Shown here: in pieces, positions 32,240 through 44,002 of the stretch
How the letters are laid out: each line of letters opens with the position of its first letter
How positions within the stretch are numbered: position 1 is the stretch's first letter
Source of the DNA: Gamsiella multidivaricata
Lineage: Eukaryota > Mortierellomycota > Mortierellomycetes > Mortierellales > Mortierellaceae
Reading direction: 5' to 3'
Assembly (NCBI RefSeq): GCF_025024155.1
Contig: NW_026251724.1
Span: 124,001 to 188,000, forward strand
Length of the DNA: 64,000 bases
Made by a program: the position numbers and the translations under genes
Notes under the pieces: generated by a model
Database searches by the model: none
What the model saw: only the letters and a program-made list of their open reading frames with translations
Told to the model about the DNA's origin: nothing

Positions 32240-33697
32240 GACTTGTGGACATGGCTATTGACGAGACAACGATGAAAGGTGACGCTAGATGGGAACAGAA
32301 CCCCCTCGGGATAATCATATGCTAATTGAACTCATTTCAGATTGGCTTATTCATACGACTCATGCATGAACTCCCGCACTTTATTCTAAAGTGTGTTGTG
32401 GAGCGTGAAGCATAGGTGGACTCATGGGAAACTGAAGAATCCTGTCCATCTTGGCCGTTGGATGCACCAAAAGATTGTGGTTATGTTAGCCACAGGCATC
32501 TCAAGGTAGCAATAAGAGGCAGATATTAAAAAAATCGTGTCGATACACAAGTATAAACCAGAGAAGACCGCGAGACTGAGACGAGGGACGAAAAGGTGTG
32601 TGTGTACACAAACAATGGCGGGACGACAAACCTTCAATGATAAGCATACTCACAAAAAGAGGGCACTTCAGACTGGTTTTCCACCAGGTTTAAGTGCGAG
32701 CACAGCGGAGGGGGCTCAACCAGTGTGTTCTTCTGCATCAATTGTACATTACAAGCAGAGCAAAGCAGAGGAGAGCATAGTGCATAAGAGAGCATGGAAC
32801 ACTGAAAATGGAGCGAAAGAACACTGGAGCCAAATGAAGCAGCTTGTTTGTTTAATTGCTTCTTCAGTATGGTTCCCAGCGCAGCCTTGCAGACCACTGG
32901 ATTTATCGACCCTTCTTCTTCCCAGGCAGGGAAGCAGAAAGGAAAGAACGGGGAAGACAATACGCATACAAACTGATTGCTGCACTGACTGACGCATTCC
33001 ACTCACATGCGACCAAGAAGAAAATGGGTACAAAGGGCGTCAGGTACGGCACCACTTCCTTCCTCTTTTCCCCAGGCACCTCATTTTCTTCTCTTGTCTT
33101 CTTTCCACCGCGTTTCTTTTCCTTTCGAAACAACTCCGCTCCACCACTGTCAACCCAACCTAAATAATATATATACTTTTCTACCACTGCCCTCCTTCTC
33201 TCCAAAGGTCCCTTTCTCCCTGTTGTTATATACAATTGTCCACTGCCTGCTTCTTTCTTTTGTTCATTCGCTGGTGTTTCTGCTTGTTGCACCTTGACCG
33301 GAACCTCCTCCAGCCAACCACACCGCAGTAAATAATAAAAAAGAAGTATTGGATCGCTAGCCAACCCAAGCGAACCCTCCTGAGGCTCTCCAGTCCTGCC
33401 CCATCCCAGGCTTCTTCGTCTTTGGGTTCGCTCTTCTCTTTCCCTTGTGTTGTCTCCCCGCTCTGCCCCACTCCCTGCTTCCCACCCTTCTCCTCATTCT
33501 CACACACGCCCTTAACCTCAGACCACCATTACTACCATTCTGCTCCTCAGCAAACGATCTGTCCCTGCAACAAACAACGTGTTACATCCCAAAAAGACAG
33601 CGGGAGAGTGACATTCACAACCTCTACATTCTTTTTTTTTTTTTTTGCATTCTGATCCGATCGAACCACAACCAACCAGTCTCAGCACTGTTTCGCC

Positions 33698-33846
33698 ATG
33701 ACCGTGCCCAAGAGGCCAAGCCTGACCTTGCAGCGGTCCATTATTCCCGTCCACTATAACCTCAAGATTGTGCCCTGTCCAGTCAACTTTTCATTCCTCG
33801 GCGAATGCTCCATCGAGTAAGGAAGCACAACAACACCCTTCATTCG

Positions 33847-33923
<77 letters not shown>

Positions 33924-36900
33924 TCTCTCCACCTATGAGACAGTTGCCTGATCACCTCACTGTCCATTGAATCCGACGCTTTCCGAATATGTACACGTCT
34001 GTTTCTCTGGATATGAGGGAGGGCACTGACCAGGAGAGCGGATCATACTGGACGACAAGCAATTAAAATATGGATTTGCAGGCACACGTCTCCTCCCCCC
34101 TTCCTTTTCGCCTCTGCCCTTCACTAATCAGCGCCATTCTTGACATTCTCCTTCTTTTAATAGGTTATGTATCGCTGAACCAACGTTCAGCATCACTCTG
34201 AATGCAAAGGAACTCAACATTCAGACTGCGACCGCAAGGGATCACCTTCTGAATGGATATAGGTAAGGGCTAATGACTTATCATCTACTCGATCCAGCGC
34301 TATCTGATTGCTCGCTCGGGCCAGCTAAGGTGTTAGAATCATTGTCAGCCGAGAAGCAACCAAGCGCAACCGCCTTGATTCCAGTCCCCACGCCACCATC
34401 GCCACCTTTCCCAACCCCTGATCCCATGCAAAATGATGACATGCAGCATAACAGCAGCAAATGGAAACGGGCTTGGTATAGACTTGAATGTAGACCAAGA
34501 TGCGATTACAGACTTACAGACGACGATGGGATAACATGGATAGGACCAGATCGGATCGACATGAGGCATGCGTTGTGAACATTCCCAAAACTGCATATTC
34601 TCCACATGCCGCGAATTGGCACATGAATAAAATGCAGTTTGCATGAAATGTTTACACAAACCAGGTTACACCAGCCCGCTGAGAACATCGTACCTTGCGT
34701 GGACGATCAACTAACGTCGGCTTTCGTTTTTTTTTTTTTTTTTTTTGAAAGTGTCACGGCAACGAGTGTCAGCTATAATGTCGAAGAAGAGACCATTGCC
34801 CTGGAGTTCCCCCAAGTCTTACATGTTGGTTCTTCCTGGATTCTGGACGTTACGTACATCGGCCTCGTTAATGACAAGCTCAATGGCTTTTACCGCTCTG
34901 TCTACACCGATGCCGATAACAATGTGCAGTAAGTCTAGAAACAGAGGGTCATTCTTGCTAATTTCAATTTTCATGCCAGTGGACGATAGTCACTTCTTTG
35001 CTCACCTCCCGATCTTTTGGTTCTCCATTCATTATTCACTAGCCAATTGACTACAACTCAGTTCCAATCAACTCATGCACGAAGAGCATTTCCTTGTTGG
35101 GACGAGGTACAGCAGTTTTGGAGAAGCGGACAAAAAATGTGTTCTATTGTGCATGAAGCTGCAGTGCTCAACACCACCACTAGCTGTGCCCGAAGCAACG
35201 TTGCTGTGCAATAACATCAGGTATATCTCGCCTTTTCTACACACTGCAACATAGCCCGCCATCAAAGCAACGTTCTCTTTAACGCTTCAGGCCCCTCAAG
35301 GAATGACATGTCTATCCAACATGAGCGTTCGGTCGAGGACACTTCTTGAGAACGGTATGCAGGAAGTCTCGTTCCTGAAGACACCCATCATGTCCACCTA
35401 TGTAAGCCATCTTTTCAATATTGCTCCATGGCTCTACTCTGAGCATGAATCGTCTCTGAAATCAAAGTAAAACTTTTATCGACGTTCTGCGATATAGCTG
35501 CTAGCTTGGGTGATTGGTGATTTCGACTATATCGAAGCATATACCTCTGGAGAGTTCAATGGGGAGAGGATTCGATGCCGTGTTTACGCTCCTGTGGGCC
35601 TAGCTGACCAAGGACATTACTCTCTGGATTTGGCCGTTAAGGTGAGATGAAAAATATGTATCATAGGCAAGCGAATAACTAGAATGTGAGCTTATGTATA
35701 CTAATCAGAACTCTTTGAATCTGTAATCGAACTGCACGCATAGTCGGTCGAATACTTTTCACGTTTGTTCAATATACCTTATCCACTGCCCAAGCTGGAC
35801 TTGGTGGCAGTACCCGATTTTGCGCCCGGTGCTATGGAGAACTGGGGCTTGATCACTTTTCGAACGTACGCACTCCTGATGGATGAATATGGGCCTCAGG
35901 ACAGAAAGCACGAAATCGCTGCTACTGTCATCCACGAAATCGCACATCAGGTGCCGTAATTATGTTATTACTGCCCAATATGTCAATGAATTACGGAGCG
36001 ATTTGTTGCGCTCAACATCGTTTCTGACGTTTGGATGTTCTTATTCCTATTAGTGGTTAGGAAACTTGGTAACGATGGAATGGTGGTCCGACCTGTGGCT
36101 ATTTGAGGGCATCGCGACACATTTGGCCTATATTGTTGTAGATGAGCTATTTCCGCGCTGGGATATTTGGTCCGAGTTCGTCAAACGAATTCAGGAGGTG
36201 CTAAAGCATGACTCACTTCGCACGTCCCATCCCGTCGAGGTCGGTGTCGCTAACCCAACTGAGATCACGCAGATCTTTGACGAGGTCAGTTACATGAAAG
36301 GTGCGTCCGTCTTGCGGATGCTTAATGCCTGGCTGGGACAAGATCAGATGCTGCTTGGACTTCGAAAGTTTATCCACAAGTACATGTGGAGCAATGCCAA
36401 TACCGAAGATTTGTGGGTCACCCTGGCAGAAGAATGCCAAGTTGACGTCCCTGGATTCATGAGCAGGTGGACAAGGCAGACAGGGGTAAGTCTGAGTTCT
36501 GATGATATGTCGGACATGGATCCTTTTGCGCGCTAATATTCAATAACTACATGTTCATATGTTGACCTCTTTTGATCTGCTTTTTAGTATCCTGTGCTAT
36601 CGATCACGGAGCTAGATGATTCAAGCATATTGGTACGACAAAACATCTTTCTATCTACAGGAGATGTGCGTGAGGAGGAGGATACCCTACTCTGGCCCGT
36701 TCCTTTGGGATTAGCGACGGCATCCGACCCAACCCCTCGTAACATCATGATGGATACGAAAGAAATGGTTCTAAAGGTGGACACAACACGGTGGTACAAA
36801 TTCAATATGGGTCAAACTGGATTCTACCGAGTATCCTATCCATCAAAAACCCTGGATCTACTGGGACAGACGTTCGGAACAGGACAATTGAATGCAGCAA

Positions 36901-38520
36901 ATCGAGTAGGCTTGCTGACTGACGTGGCTGCATTAGTGGCGAGCGGTATAGCCCCGACAAGCAGCTTCTTAACTCTTCTCAAGTACTTTGAGGACGAGCA
37001 GGACTACATGTAAGGCGAGAATTCAATTATGTTCTTCCTATGTCTGGTGCTGGGGCGACTCAAACTGATGCTTGGCTATCAATCTTTTAGGGTATGGGCT
37101 GAGGTGTCATTAAGATTGCACGAATTGTTGGCCGTCTGGCTTGAGCAGCCTGAACCCATTATGAATGCCTTGAAAGAAGTACAGAGGCGCCTTTTCACAA
37201 AGATCGTCAAGCGCCTTGGATGGGAGTTCCCAGAAGGAGAGGATCCTTCGACTGTCAATCTTCGTGCTGTCGCTATTCGATATGCCGGAAGAGCAGGAGA
37301 TCCAGAGTATGTAATTGCTGCCATCACAGATGACAAGTCAGATATTGAAATTTCTCTGTCCTAATCTTTCTTCCGTCTGTATTTTTTATTATTATTACTA
37401 TTATTGACTCCTATATAGAATTGTGGCAGAAGCAAGAAGACGGTTCAATGCATTTATGAAGGACAGAGACGTATCAGCGCTGCCCCCAGATCTGCGATTC
37501 CCCGTTTTCGAAATTGTGATCAGGACAACTCAGGGCGTGGAGGAATATGAGGAAATTGTCAACTACTACCGCGAGACCTTTATCCCAGCAGAAAAGGTCG
37601 TAGCGCTCTCTGTTCTTGGATACAGTAGCTCCCTGGAATTGGTCCGGAGGACACTGGCGTTTGCGATGTCACCCGAGGTCCGAACGCAAGACATCTTGAG
37701 CGCAATTGCAACACTGCGATCATCAGTTGTCGGACGAGCAGAGCTGTGGAACTTTATGCGGCATCACTGGGACGTACTCTATGAACGCCATTGTGCTGAT
37801 ATCGGATTTCTGGATTACTTCGTGTTACTGAGTATCGAGTCCTTTTCGACATTGGAGCGATATCAGGAGGTGCAAGCGTTCTTTGCCAACAAAGATACTA
37901 GTGCATATGACCGCATTCTGGCGACTTGTCTGGAGGGTATTCGCATGAACATCCTGTGGCTCGAGCGCGACTGTAAGGATGTCGAGCAATGGCTGAGGGT
38001 CAATGGCTATTTGACGGAGAGCGCCAGCACGGACAGTGGCAAAGGCGCTGAAGGACTGTCATCGGCTGCTGATCCGGCTTCGAAAGCAATATCTAGCGGC
38101 TCTGTCAACGGGGGCCCAAATCTTGCTGTGAACATGCATGGCACATCATCAGGGGCATCGTCTGGAACGTCGACTCCCTCCAACGGCTTACAGTTTTTGC
38201 AGGCTGGTATCTACAGTCAGCACGGCACTAATGTGAGATCGCAAGTATATTTGGATGGAAATGGACAGGCTTCTGAGGAGCAGGCGCGACAGCTACTTCA
38301 ATTGCAGCAGGATCAGCAACGGCACGAGCTGAGGATGCAGCGTGAGTATCAGCTACAGCATCAGCAACAACAGCTACAACTACAAGATGAGCACGGTCAT
38401 AGCCATGGCCACGGTCATAGCCTTAATTTTGACCATGGTAGTCGACAACAGGACGCGCGCCCTAGGACGCTGGAGCGTGAAATGGAGCTTCTCAGCATGA
38501 GCGGGGACTACGAGTTCTAA
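33698..38520 (+). CDS. M1 family zinc aminopeptidase
   Basis: Removes N-terminal residues from peptides. Eleven exons: 33698-33816, 34164-34262, 34752-34928, 35043-35106, 35255-35401, 35498-35641, 35744-35950, 36054-36485, 36588-37009, 37091-37306 and 37419-38520; all junctions keep frame, giving 1042 residues. Motifs: the substrate-recognition GAMENWG (about residues 278-284), zinc-binding HEIAH (314-318) and the third zinc ligand Glu 18 residues later in LWLFEG; most relatives have LWLNEG. RRAFPCWDEP, YMKGASVLRML and GQTGFYRVSY are also typical. The core matches yeast Ape2/Aap1 and puromycin-sensitive types. The last 180 residues are an added Ser/Gly then Gln- and His-rich tail (HGHSHGHGHS). 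No signal peptide, so probably cytosolic. Intron 1 holds a 70-bp CT repeat; intron 2 a run of 20 T. Confidence 0.92.
33851..33921. repeat. (CT)n microsatellite
   Basis: About 35 uninterrupted CT units in intron 1 of the aminopeptidase gene. Confidence 0.95.
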
Positions 38521-38866
38521 TAAAGCTGGTTTCACGAGTGGGCGAAAATTCTCCCATTAGTCGGAAAATAAGCATAGTCAATGGAAATAGGACCCCGTAC
38601 CGTATATGCGATTGTGAATTGTATTTTTCATTCACTGGTACTTGTGCCCTGCCCCAACAGCATTAATTCCCTGAACATCTAGCATTGTATTCTTCAGTCC
38701 TTTCACCGTGCTTTGGGAATACTGCAGCGTGCATCGTCTTTCTTTTTATCGCGAATGATATCACCTAGTTTCTTCAAAGCATTTTCCTGCTCGAATTCAC
38801 ATTCCTGAAATGCCTCTTCATTTTCAGCTTCTCTCGTTCTTCTCTGTGCTTCCTGCTGTTTAGCTC
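38521..38866. other. Convergent intergenic region
   Basis: Between the stop of the aminopeptidase gene and the end of the minus-strand SWIM fragment. No feature seen beyond presumed 3' ends. Confidence 0.5.
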
Positions 38867-39169
38867 TCATTGCTCGTAGTTGGAGACGGAGCGGAGTTGC
38901 GGTGAAAGCAGGTTTTCAAGAGGGGGTCCGAAATAGTCTTCGAAGTCGTTTTCAATACTGATCGGTTCTTGTGGTTCTTGAGGAAGCACAGGCTCCCCGC
39001 CGTAGTTGGTCTCCATGCCTCTGTAGATCCTTGGTACAAGACACATGTGCTTGCAGGGCGACCTGTGCTGAACGTAACCAGGACACGTACGAGAAAGAAG
39101 AAAGGCCCTGGCCATGTTCACAATGATGGAGTACTCTGCACTGGGTCGAGTGAAAGAATTGACTAAGAA
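38867..39169 (-). pseudogene. SWIM zinc-finger protein fragment
   Basis: A 101-codon frame starting after a possible acceptor (CTACAG, 39170-39175). It contains FTRPSAEYSIIV, then TCPGYVQHRSPCKHMCLVPR, which resembles the SWIM finger (CxC...CxH), a DNA- or protein-binding module found in fungal MULE-type transposases and orphan proteins. The first cysteine of the CxC pair reads Arg here (SRTCP), leaving an incomplete zinc site. An acidic tail follows. I found no upstream exon with the rest of a protein, so it is probably a remnant; a short host gene with an unseen first exon is the alternative. Confidence 0.4.
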
Positions 39170-39573
39170 CTGTAGAGAATAACATTGATCAGCATGGAAT
39201 TTGTGGATATTATGTGTTGGATTCTACGACAGAACAATCCACCCACAGTTAGTCATGAGCCAGGTCAGTCCAAATTCAAATTTCGGATATAAACCTTATC
39301 CTTTCACGCGCTCCTTCACTCTCATTTTCCTCCTCTTCCGCAACACAGTTCGCTGCACATCCTTTGGTATCTGATTAGCCCCAGCTTGACAACCTTCTTT
39401 ACTCATCTCGTAAGTGTCAGTGGTAGGTATTGTGAGTCTATGGCTCTCAATCCGAAAGCTTGGATACGAGGCCGTTTTCTGCTCTCAGTGTCCCCATGTC
39501 GCCCTATGGAGGGTGCGCTTTATTTTTATATTGCTTTTTTTAATAGGGAGCCATCGACTAGTTAGACTATCTT
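39170..39573. other. Intergenic region
   Basis: Between the SWIM fragment and the F-box/LRR gene. C/T-rich around 39300-39360; nothing else seen. Confidence 0.45.
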
Positions 39574-40998
39574 CTACGCATAGCATGTGCGAGTACCCAG
39601 CCAGACTTCCTTCAGTTCATCGAACTTCAAGAGATGTTTTGCCACGCGTGCCTCGATCGATGTGTCCTCCTTCTTCACATGAGATTCGTTAGACCCATCG
39701 ACAACCTCCTTCCCTTCCTCGTCCATCAAGTCTGTTTCATCCTTTTCCATTCCCTCTCTCCACAATTCCAGAGCTCTGTTAACCTTTTCTTTGGTATCTA
39801 ATCCTCGAATTCGGACACGAAGTTGTTGTAATTGTTTGCATGCCCATTCTGACTCCTCCACATGGTCCATTTCCATCTCGTGACGCTCAAGCGCAAGGGT
39901 CTGAAGGTTTGAACAGCAGCGCGGCAGTAACTGTAGAGCTCGACCCCTCGATTGAAAGTGATCGTCCTCGCGAGGGAAGTCATCTCTTTCAGTCTGGTAT
40001 TTTTGAGTATTCCAAAAGGTGGAGATATTGAATAACGTCGCGTTATGGAATAACAGTGCTGTAATGATATCTGTAGAGAGTTCTTTGTACGCAAACCTGA
40101 CAATCGTCAGTTTGCGAAACACGTTTGCCACCAGGTCATATAGAACAGGACTTGGTGTGATCCATGTATCGATTTGAGTCACTTTTGGGCAGCACATTCG
40201 AACCTCGGCCTTGATTCGCTCGATAGGAACGATCAGGGTCGTCACTCGGTTATAGACATGCCAGTAAGCCAGGTTGGGGAAATGTACGAGCAACGACGAG
40301 CCTGGGGACGAGGAATTTGATTCGGGATCGGGTTTGAAGACTTGAGAGATAGGAGCCACCAGTGTGGTCACTCCCGTGTGCTGAAAGGTGTCTATGGAGG
40401 AGCCTGAGAGCAGCGCGACATCCTGTTGCAAGTCCACACTTGTGAGCAGAGGACAACCTCTCAGTAAAGAGGCAAATGAATCCCGGCTGAGGCAGATACC
40501 ATGGAGTCTTACAGAAGAGAGTCTGGAGACAGAAGAGTGAGGGACGAGCGCAGCAACGAAAATCATTCGGGAAGACATATCACGCTGTTTTGCATTTTCA
40601 TCCATCTCCAATGTCAGCGTCCTGAGGTTGCTGTTGTTCCTGCTGATGAGATCCATGCACAGGGTGCGGAATCGGGCACTGCTGGTGCACGTTATTTGGA
40701 GATCTTGTATGTTCTTGATACTTGGAGAAAGAAGGGAATTCAGCTGGAGTTGGGTTTCGAGATTCTCAACTGTGCGGATGTGGTGTCCATGCTTGGCGAC
40801 AATGTCGGCGTTGAGTTGTTTAAAAGTGTTGTGGACGTTGAAATCGATGGCATACCAAATCGGAGCAACGAAATCATTCGATCAGCCTTTAGAGACCCGA
40901 ACGCAAGAGATAGCATCCTTCACGGAGACTAGGCGACTGATGCGGCTTCTGATCTCGGGGATATGGAATGGATTTTTTTTGATCGAAAGGGTTGTCAT
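39574..40998 (-). pseudogene. F-box/LRR protein gene with in-frame TGA
   Basis: F-box proteins link substrates to SCF ubiquitin ligases. From ATG 40998 the frame reads MTTLSIKKNPFHIPEIRSRI, then SRLVSVKDAISCVRVSKG, TGA, SNDFVAPIWYAIDF, which is a standard fungal F-box. The TGA (40882-40884) sits exactly where the family has Trp (SKGW, SRSW). The same frame then stays open for 436 codons of leucine-rich-repeat-like sequence (IQDLQITC, NLRTLTLEMDE, LTSVDLQQDVALLSG, NLQTLALERHEME). No intron can remove the stop. It is either a recent pseudogene by TGG to TGA, a readthrough gene, or expressed from ATG 40656 without its F-box. Unbroken length would be 474 residues. Confidence 0.75.
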
Positions 40999-41406
40999 GG
41001 ATGGAATGTGCTTTTGGCGTGAGTAAAAGAAGTAGAAAGAAGGGGAGAAGAGTGAGGTGGATGCATAAATATGGCTATTTGTGGATGAGACAAAGAGCGG
41101 CGCGTTATAAGAGGCGCGTTTGTTAATAAGCGGTGGATATATGGAGGAACTTCGTGTGCTTTATCCATCTGTTGATGGTTTCTATCCCCAATCTTGGTGT
41201 TTTTCGCAAATCGCGTCTGGTGACGTATTTGGAGCTGGAATTGTCCGTGGTGTGCCATCCCCCTCCTCTGATTTGAGCCCCCTTTCGTGTCTCGACTTTG
41301 CTTCCCCTCTCATCCCTCCACTTTGTCCACTTTGCAAATCAACCAACAGTACCTGGCATACTCAACCTCATTCACCAGTCCTTGAAAAGAACAATACGAA
41401 TTCAAC
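40999..41406. promoter_or_regulatory. Divergent promoter region: F-box gene and V-ATPase c
   Basis: 408 bp between two ATGs facing away from each other. It contains C/T-rich plus-strand sequence at 41260-41340 just before the V-ATPase gene. No specific binding site recognised. Confidence 0.45.
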
Positions 41407-42849
41407 ATGTCCGCTCTCGTCGCCACTGAATACTGGTAAAGGAAGAAAAAAGAAACCCCCCCCCCCCTCCTCCTTCCACGGCCTGAAAACTTTTTGCTCT
41501 AATGGAGCTGAGCGCGTTTTTCGCAACGAAGCAGCTCAGGGCTTCAGCGAGTCTGCCGGTCTCTAAGGTCACTATCTCTAGGAGCCCTGAAGTTGGCGTC
41601 AATCGATTCGCTATCTCTCGATATAAACACTCTACACAGGAGGCAACGGCACCTTTTTCTTTTGAGGGCGCTGAAACTAGAAGCGAAACCCCAGGGGGAG
41701 AATTTTGTCGACCCTCGAGCAACACGCGGCTAACACCAGTCCTCTTTCCTGTTTGTGTATATAGCCCCGTATACTCTCCTTTCTTCGGAGTCATGGGTGC
41801 CACCAGCGCCATCGTCTTTTGCTGTAAGTTCACGATCATGAATTGAGTGTATTATGTGAATTCTCTGGACATGGACAGCAGCACTCCGGTCAACATGAAG
41901 CTCGCCCTACTCAAACGTCGCCGGGAACCCGTATATCACATCACTCCCTGTCGTACGATATGGCGGTCAACTCCATGGATCTTTCCGGCTTACACAATAC
42001 ATGTCAACGTGGACCTCAGAAATTTTCAGGAACGAAACTCTTCGGCGCAAAGATATGAACAGAATATGAAGGCGTACCTGAGCGTGTGTGCCCTGACTCG
42101 TTGCGCGATATGACGATCGTAGACTCGAAACATCCATCGCACTCATCCACCATAAGACATGTGCTAACGATAGTCCTCATTTGTCGCCTCGATAGGCTTC
42201 GGCGCTGCATACGGTACTGCCAAGTCTGGCGTTGGTCTTACCTCCATGGGAGTTCTCCGCCCTGATTTGATCATGAAGGGAGTCGTTCCCATCATTATGG
42301 CCGGTATTATCGGTATTTACGGACTGGTCGTGTCCGTATTGATCGGCAACGGATGTAAGTCGCTTTTTTTTTGAATCTAATTGTTCTTTTTGGAGATACT
42401 ACGGTTGGAAATGTTTAAAGGAAAAAACGTTAACTGTGCTAGCTACCTTGCTCCTCTCGATCAACATATAGTCTCGCAAACAATGTCATTGTATGCAGGA
42501 TTCATTCAGCTGGGCGCAGGTCTAAGTGTCGGTCTTGCTGGAATGGCTGCGGGTTTTGCAGTTGGTATTGTCGGTGATGCCGGTGTTCGTGCCTCTGCGC
42601 AGCAGCCCAGACTCTTCACAGGAATGGTACGTGCGATACAACACGACTGGAGTGGACTAGGCATGGTGATGTTGTTGCATTCAAGAACGAAGGGTTATAG
42701 GCACTCACTAATCCGCTCTTAATGATACCCGTAATTGTACGTTCATTATCTCTTAGATTCTCGTGCTGATTTTCGCTGAGGTGTTGGCCCTGTACGGTTT
42801 GATCGTCGCCCTTATCTTGAACACCAAGGCTTCGGACGCGAAATGCTAA
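41407..42849 (+). CDS. VMA3: V-ATPase 16-kDa proteolipid subunit c
   Basis: Subunit c forms the rotating proton-carrying ring of the vacuolar H+-ATPase V0 sector. Exons 41407-41435, 41765-41823, 42196-42354, 42472-42626 and 42757-42849 join in phase to 164 residues, the normal length. Four membrane helices are visible: [58 protein letters not shown] and [20 protein letters not shown]. The essential proton-binding glutamate is Glu142 in helix 4. Family hallmarks [12 protein letters not shown] and [15 protein letters not shown] are intact. Vma3 versus Vma11 type is not certain, but the sequence and length fit Vma3. The 5-codon linker FSQTM at the exon 4 start is slightly unusual. Confidence 0.95.
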
Positions 42850-43124
42850 AGCGTTGAAACCGTCAATCAACATCAAAGACATACTACCATCTATCTCTTT
42901 GTTCCCTCACTCATTTCACTCTCCTGCTCTCGCCCTTTCTTTCCTTCTTTTTTCGACACATCCTCTGAACATCTTGGCTCGCGTTTCCTTCAAGTTCAAC
43001 AATAAATAAAACTCTTCCACCATACTCTTTCAAACAACAATGGTGCTCCGTTGAAATTGATTAATAAGTATGAAGACACAGTGCTTTATTTTTCTTACAT
43101 TGACATGTCGATTGTATAAAGACT

Positions 43125-44002
43125 TCACCATCTCAAAAAATGCGATGGACATTCATATCCGTGCGGATTCTTATCTAGGTACTTTTGGTGATAATCCTCT
43201 GCACTGAACCATGTCCCCGCAGGAGCGATCTGGGTGACGATCTTCTTGTTCTTGTAATGCTTCTCCTGGACTTCGGCCGTAACCCTCTTGGCGATTTCCT
43301 CTTGTTCGGGAGAATGGAAGAAGATGGCGGAACGGTACTGGGTCCCACGATCAGGGCCCTGGGAGTTGAGGGTGGTGGGGTCATGCATCCGGTAGAAGAA
43401 TTCGACAAGTGCTGGATAGCTGATTTTTTCGCTCGGTGTGTATTCGATCTGGAGGGCTTCTGCATGCTGGGTCATTCCTGTGCAGACCTGGTGCAAAAAA
43501 AAAAAAAAATAAAATAAAAAAAAGTCAAAGAAAGTAAGGTGAGAAAAATGAGACAAGGCGGGGGTTAGGATTGCGTTGAGAACATGAGAGGTGTATGTTA
43601 AGGACTTTGAAAAGGTGCTATAGACTACCTTCTTGTATGTGGGATGGCTGTCGATGCCGCCGATGTAGCCGACGCGGGTCTTGATGTGCTCGTCCTTGTA
43701 TTGTTTCTGGAATGCCTTCTCGACACCCCTACATGGTATGAAGATAAAGAAATCGATGCCGAGTGTTAAAGATCAAATAAAAATCTTCTTCTCAGACAAG
43801 GACAACGATTATAAGGAAGAAAAGTAGAAGGAATGACCCACCAGAAGCATCCTGCAGCAAAGGTGGCCTTCTCAGTAGTCATAGTACTATTTGTGTTATT
43901 GAGTGCGGTGGAGAATGTGCGCTGATGCTGTTGATGTGTCTGCAGTTGGCAGTGGCGGAGTAGTGAGCAGAGACTCGTGGATGAAAATGCTCGAAGACGC
44001 AT
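43125..44002 (-). CDS. Peptide methionine sulfoxide reductase MsrA
   Basis: MsrA reduces methionine-S-sulfoxide in proteins and repairs oxidative damage. Exons 44002-43842, 43728-43629 and 43487-43125 join in phase to 207 residues. The catalytic motif GCFW is at residues 51-54 (Cys52), followed by GVEKAF, TRVGYIGG, HPTYKKVCTGMTQHAEA, and the typical end HGYECPSHF. The N-terminal 40 residues are Arg/Ser/Leu/Gln-rich without acids and look like a mitochondrial presequence; a second ATG at codon 41 (43882) would give a cytosolic form. The 3' end converges on VMA3 with a 275-bp gap. Intron 2 carries an A/T run. Confidence 0.93.

Larger units (their letters stand above)
31504..33697. other. Divergent intergenic region between HUS1 and aminopeptidase
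   Basis: Holds both promoters. The HUS1 side has a cluster of ACGCGT boxes. A 153-codon minus-strand frame lies at 31778-32239 and is listed separately with low confidence. 33040-33660 is C/T-rich on the plus strand and probably the promoter and 5' UTR of the aminopeptidase gene. The middle part shows nothing recognisable. Confidence 0.5.

Noticed and set aside
40501..41026. Two plus-strand ORFs of 130-140 codons
   Set aside because: They overlap the F-box/LRR frame on the minus strand, which has clear family motifs.
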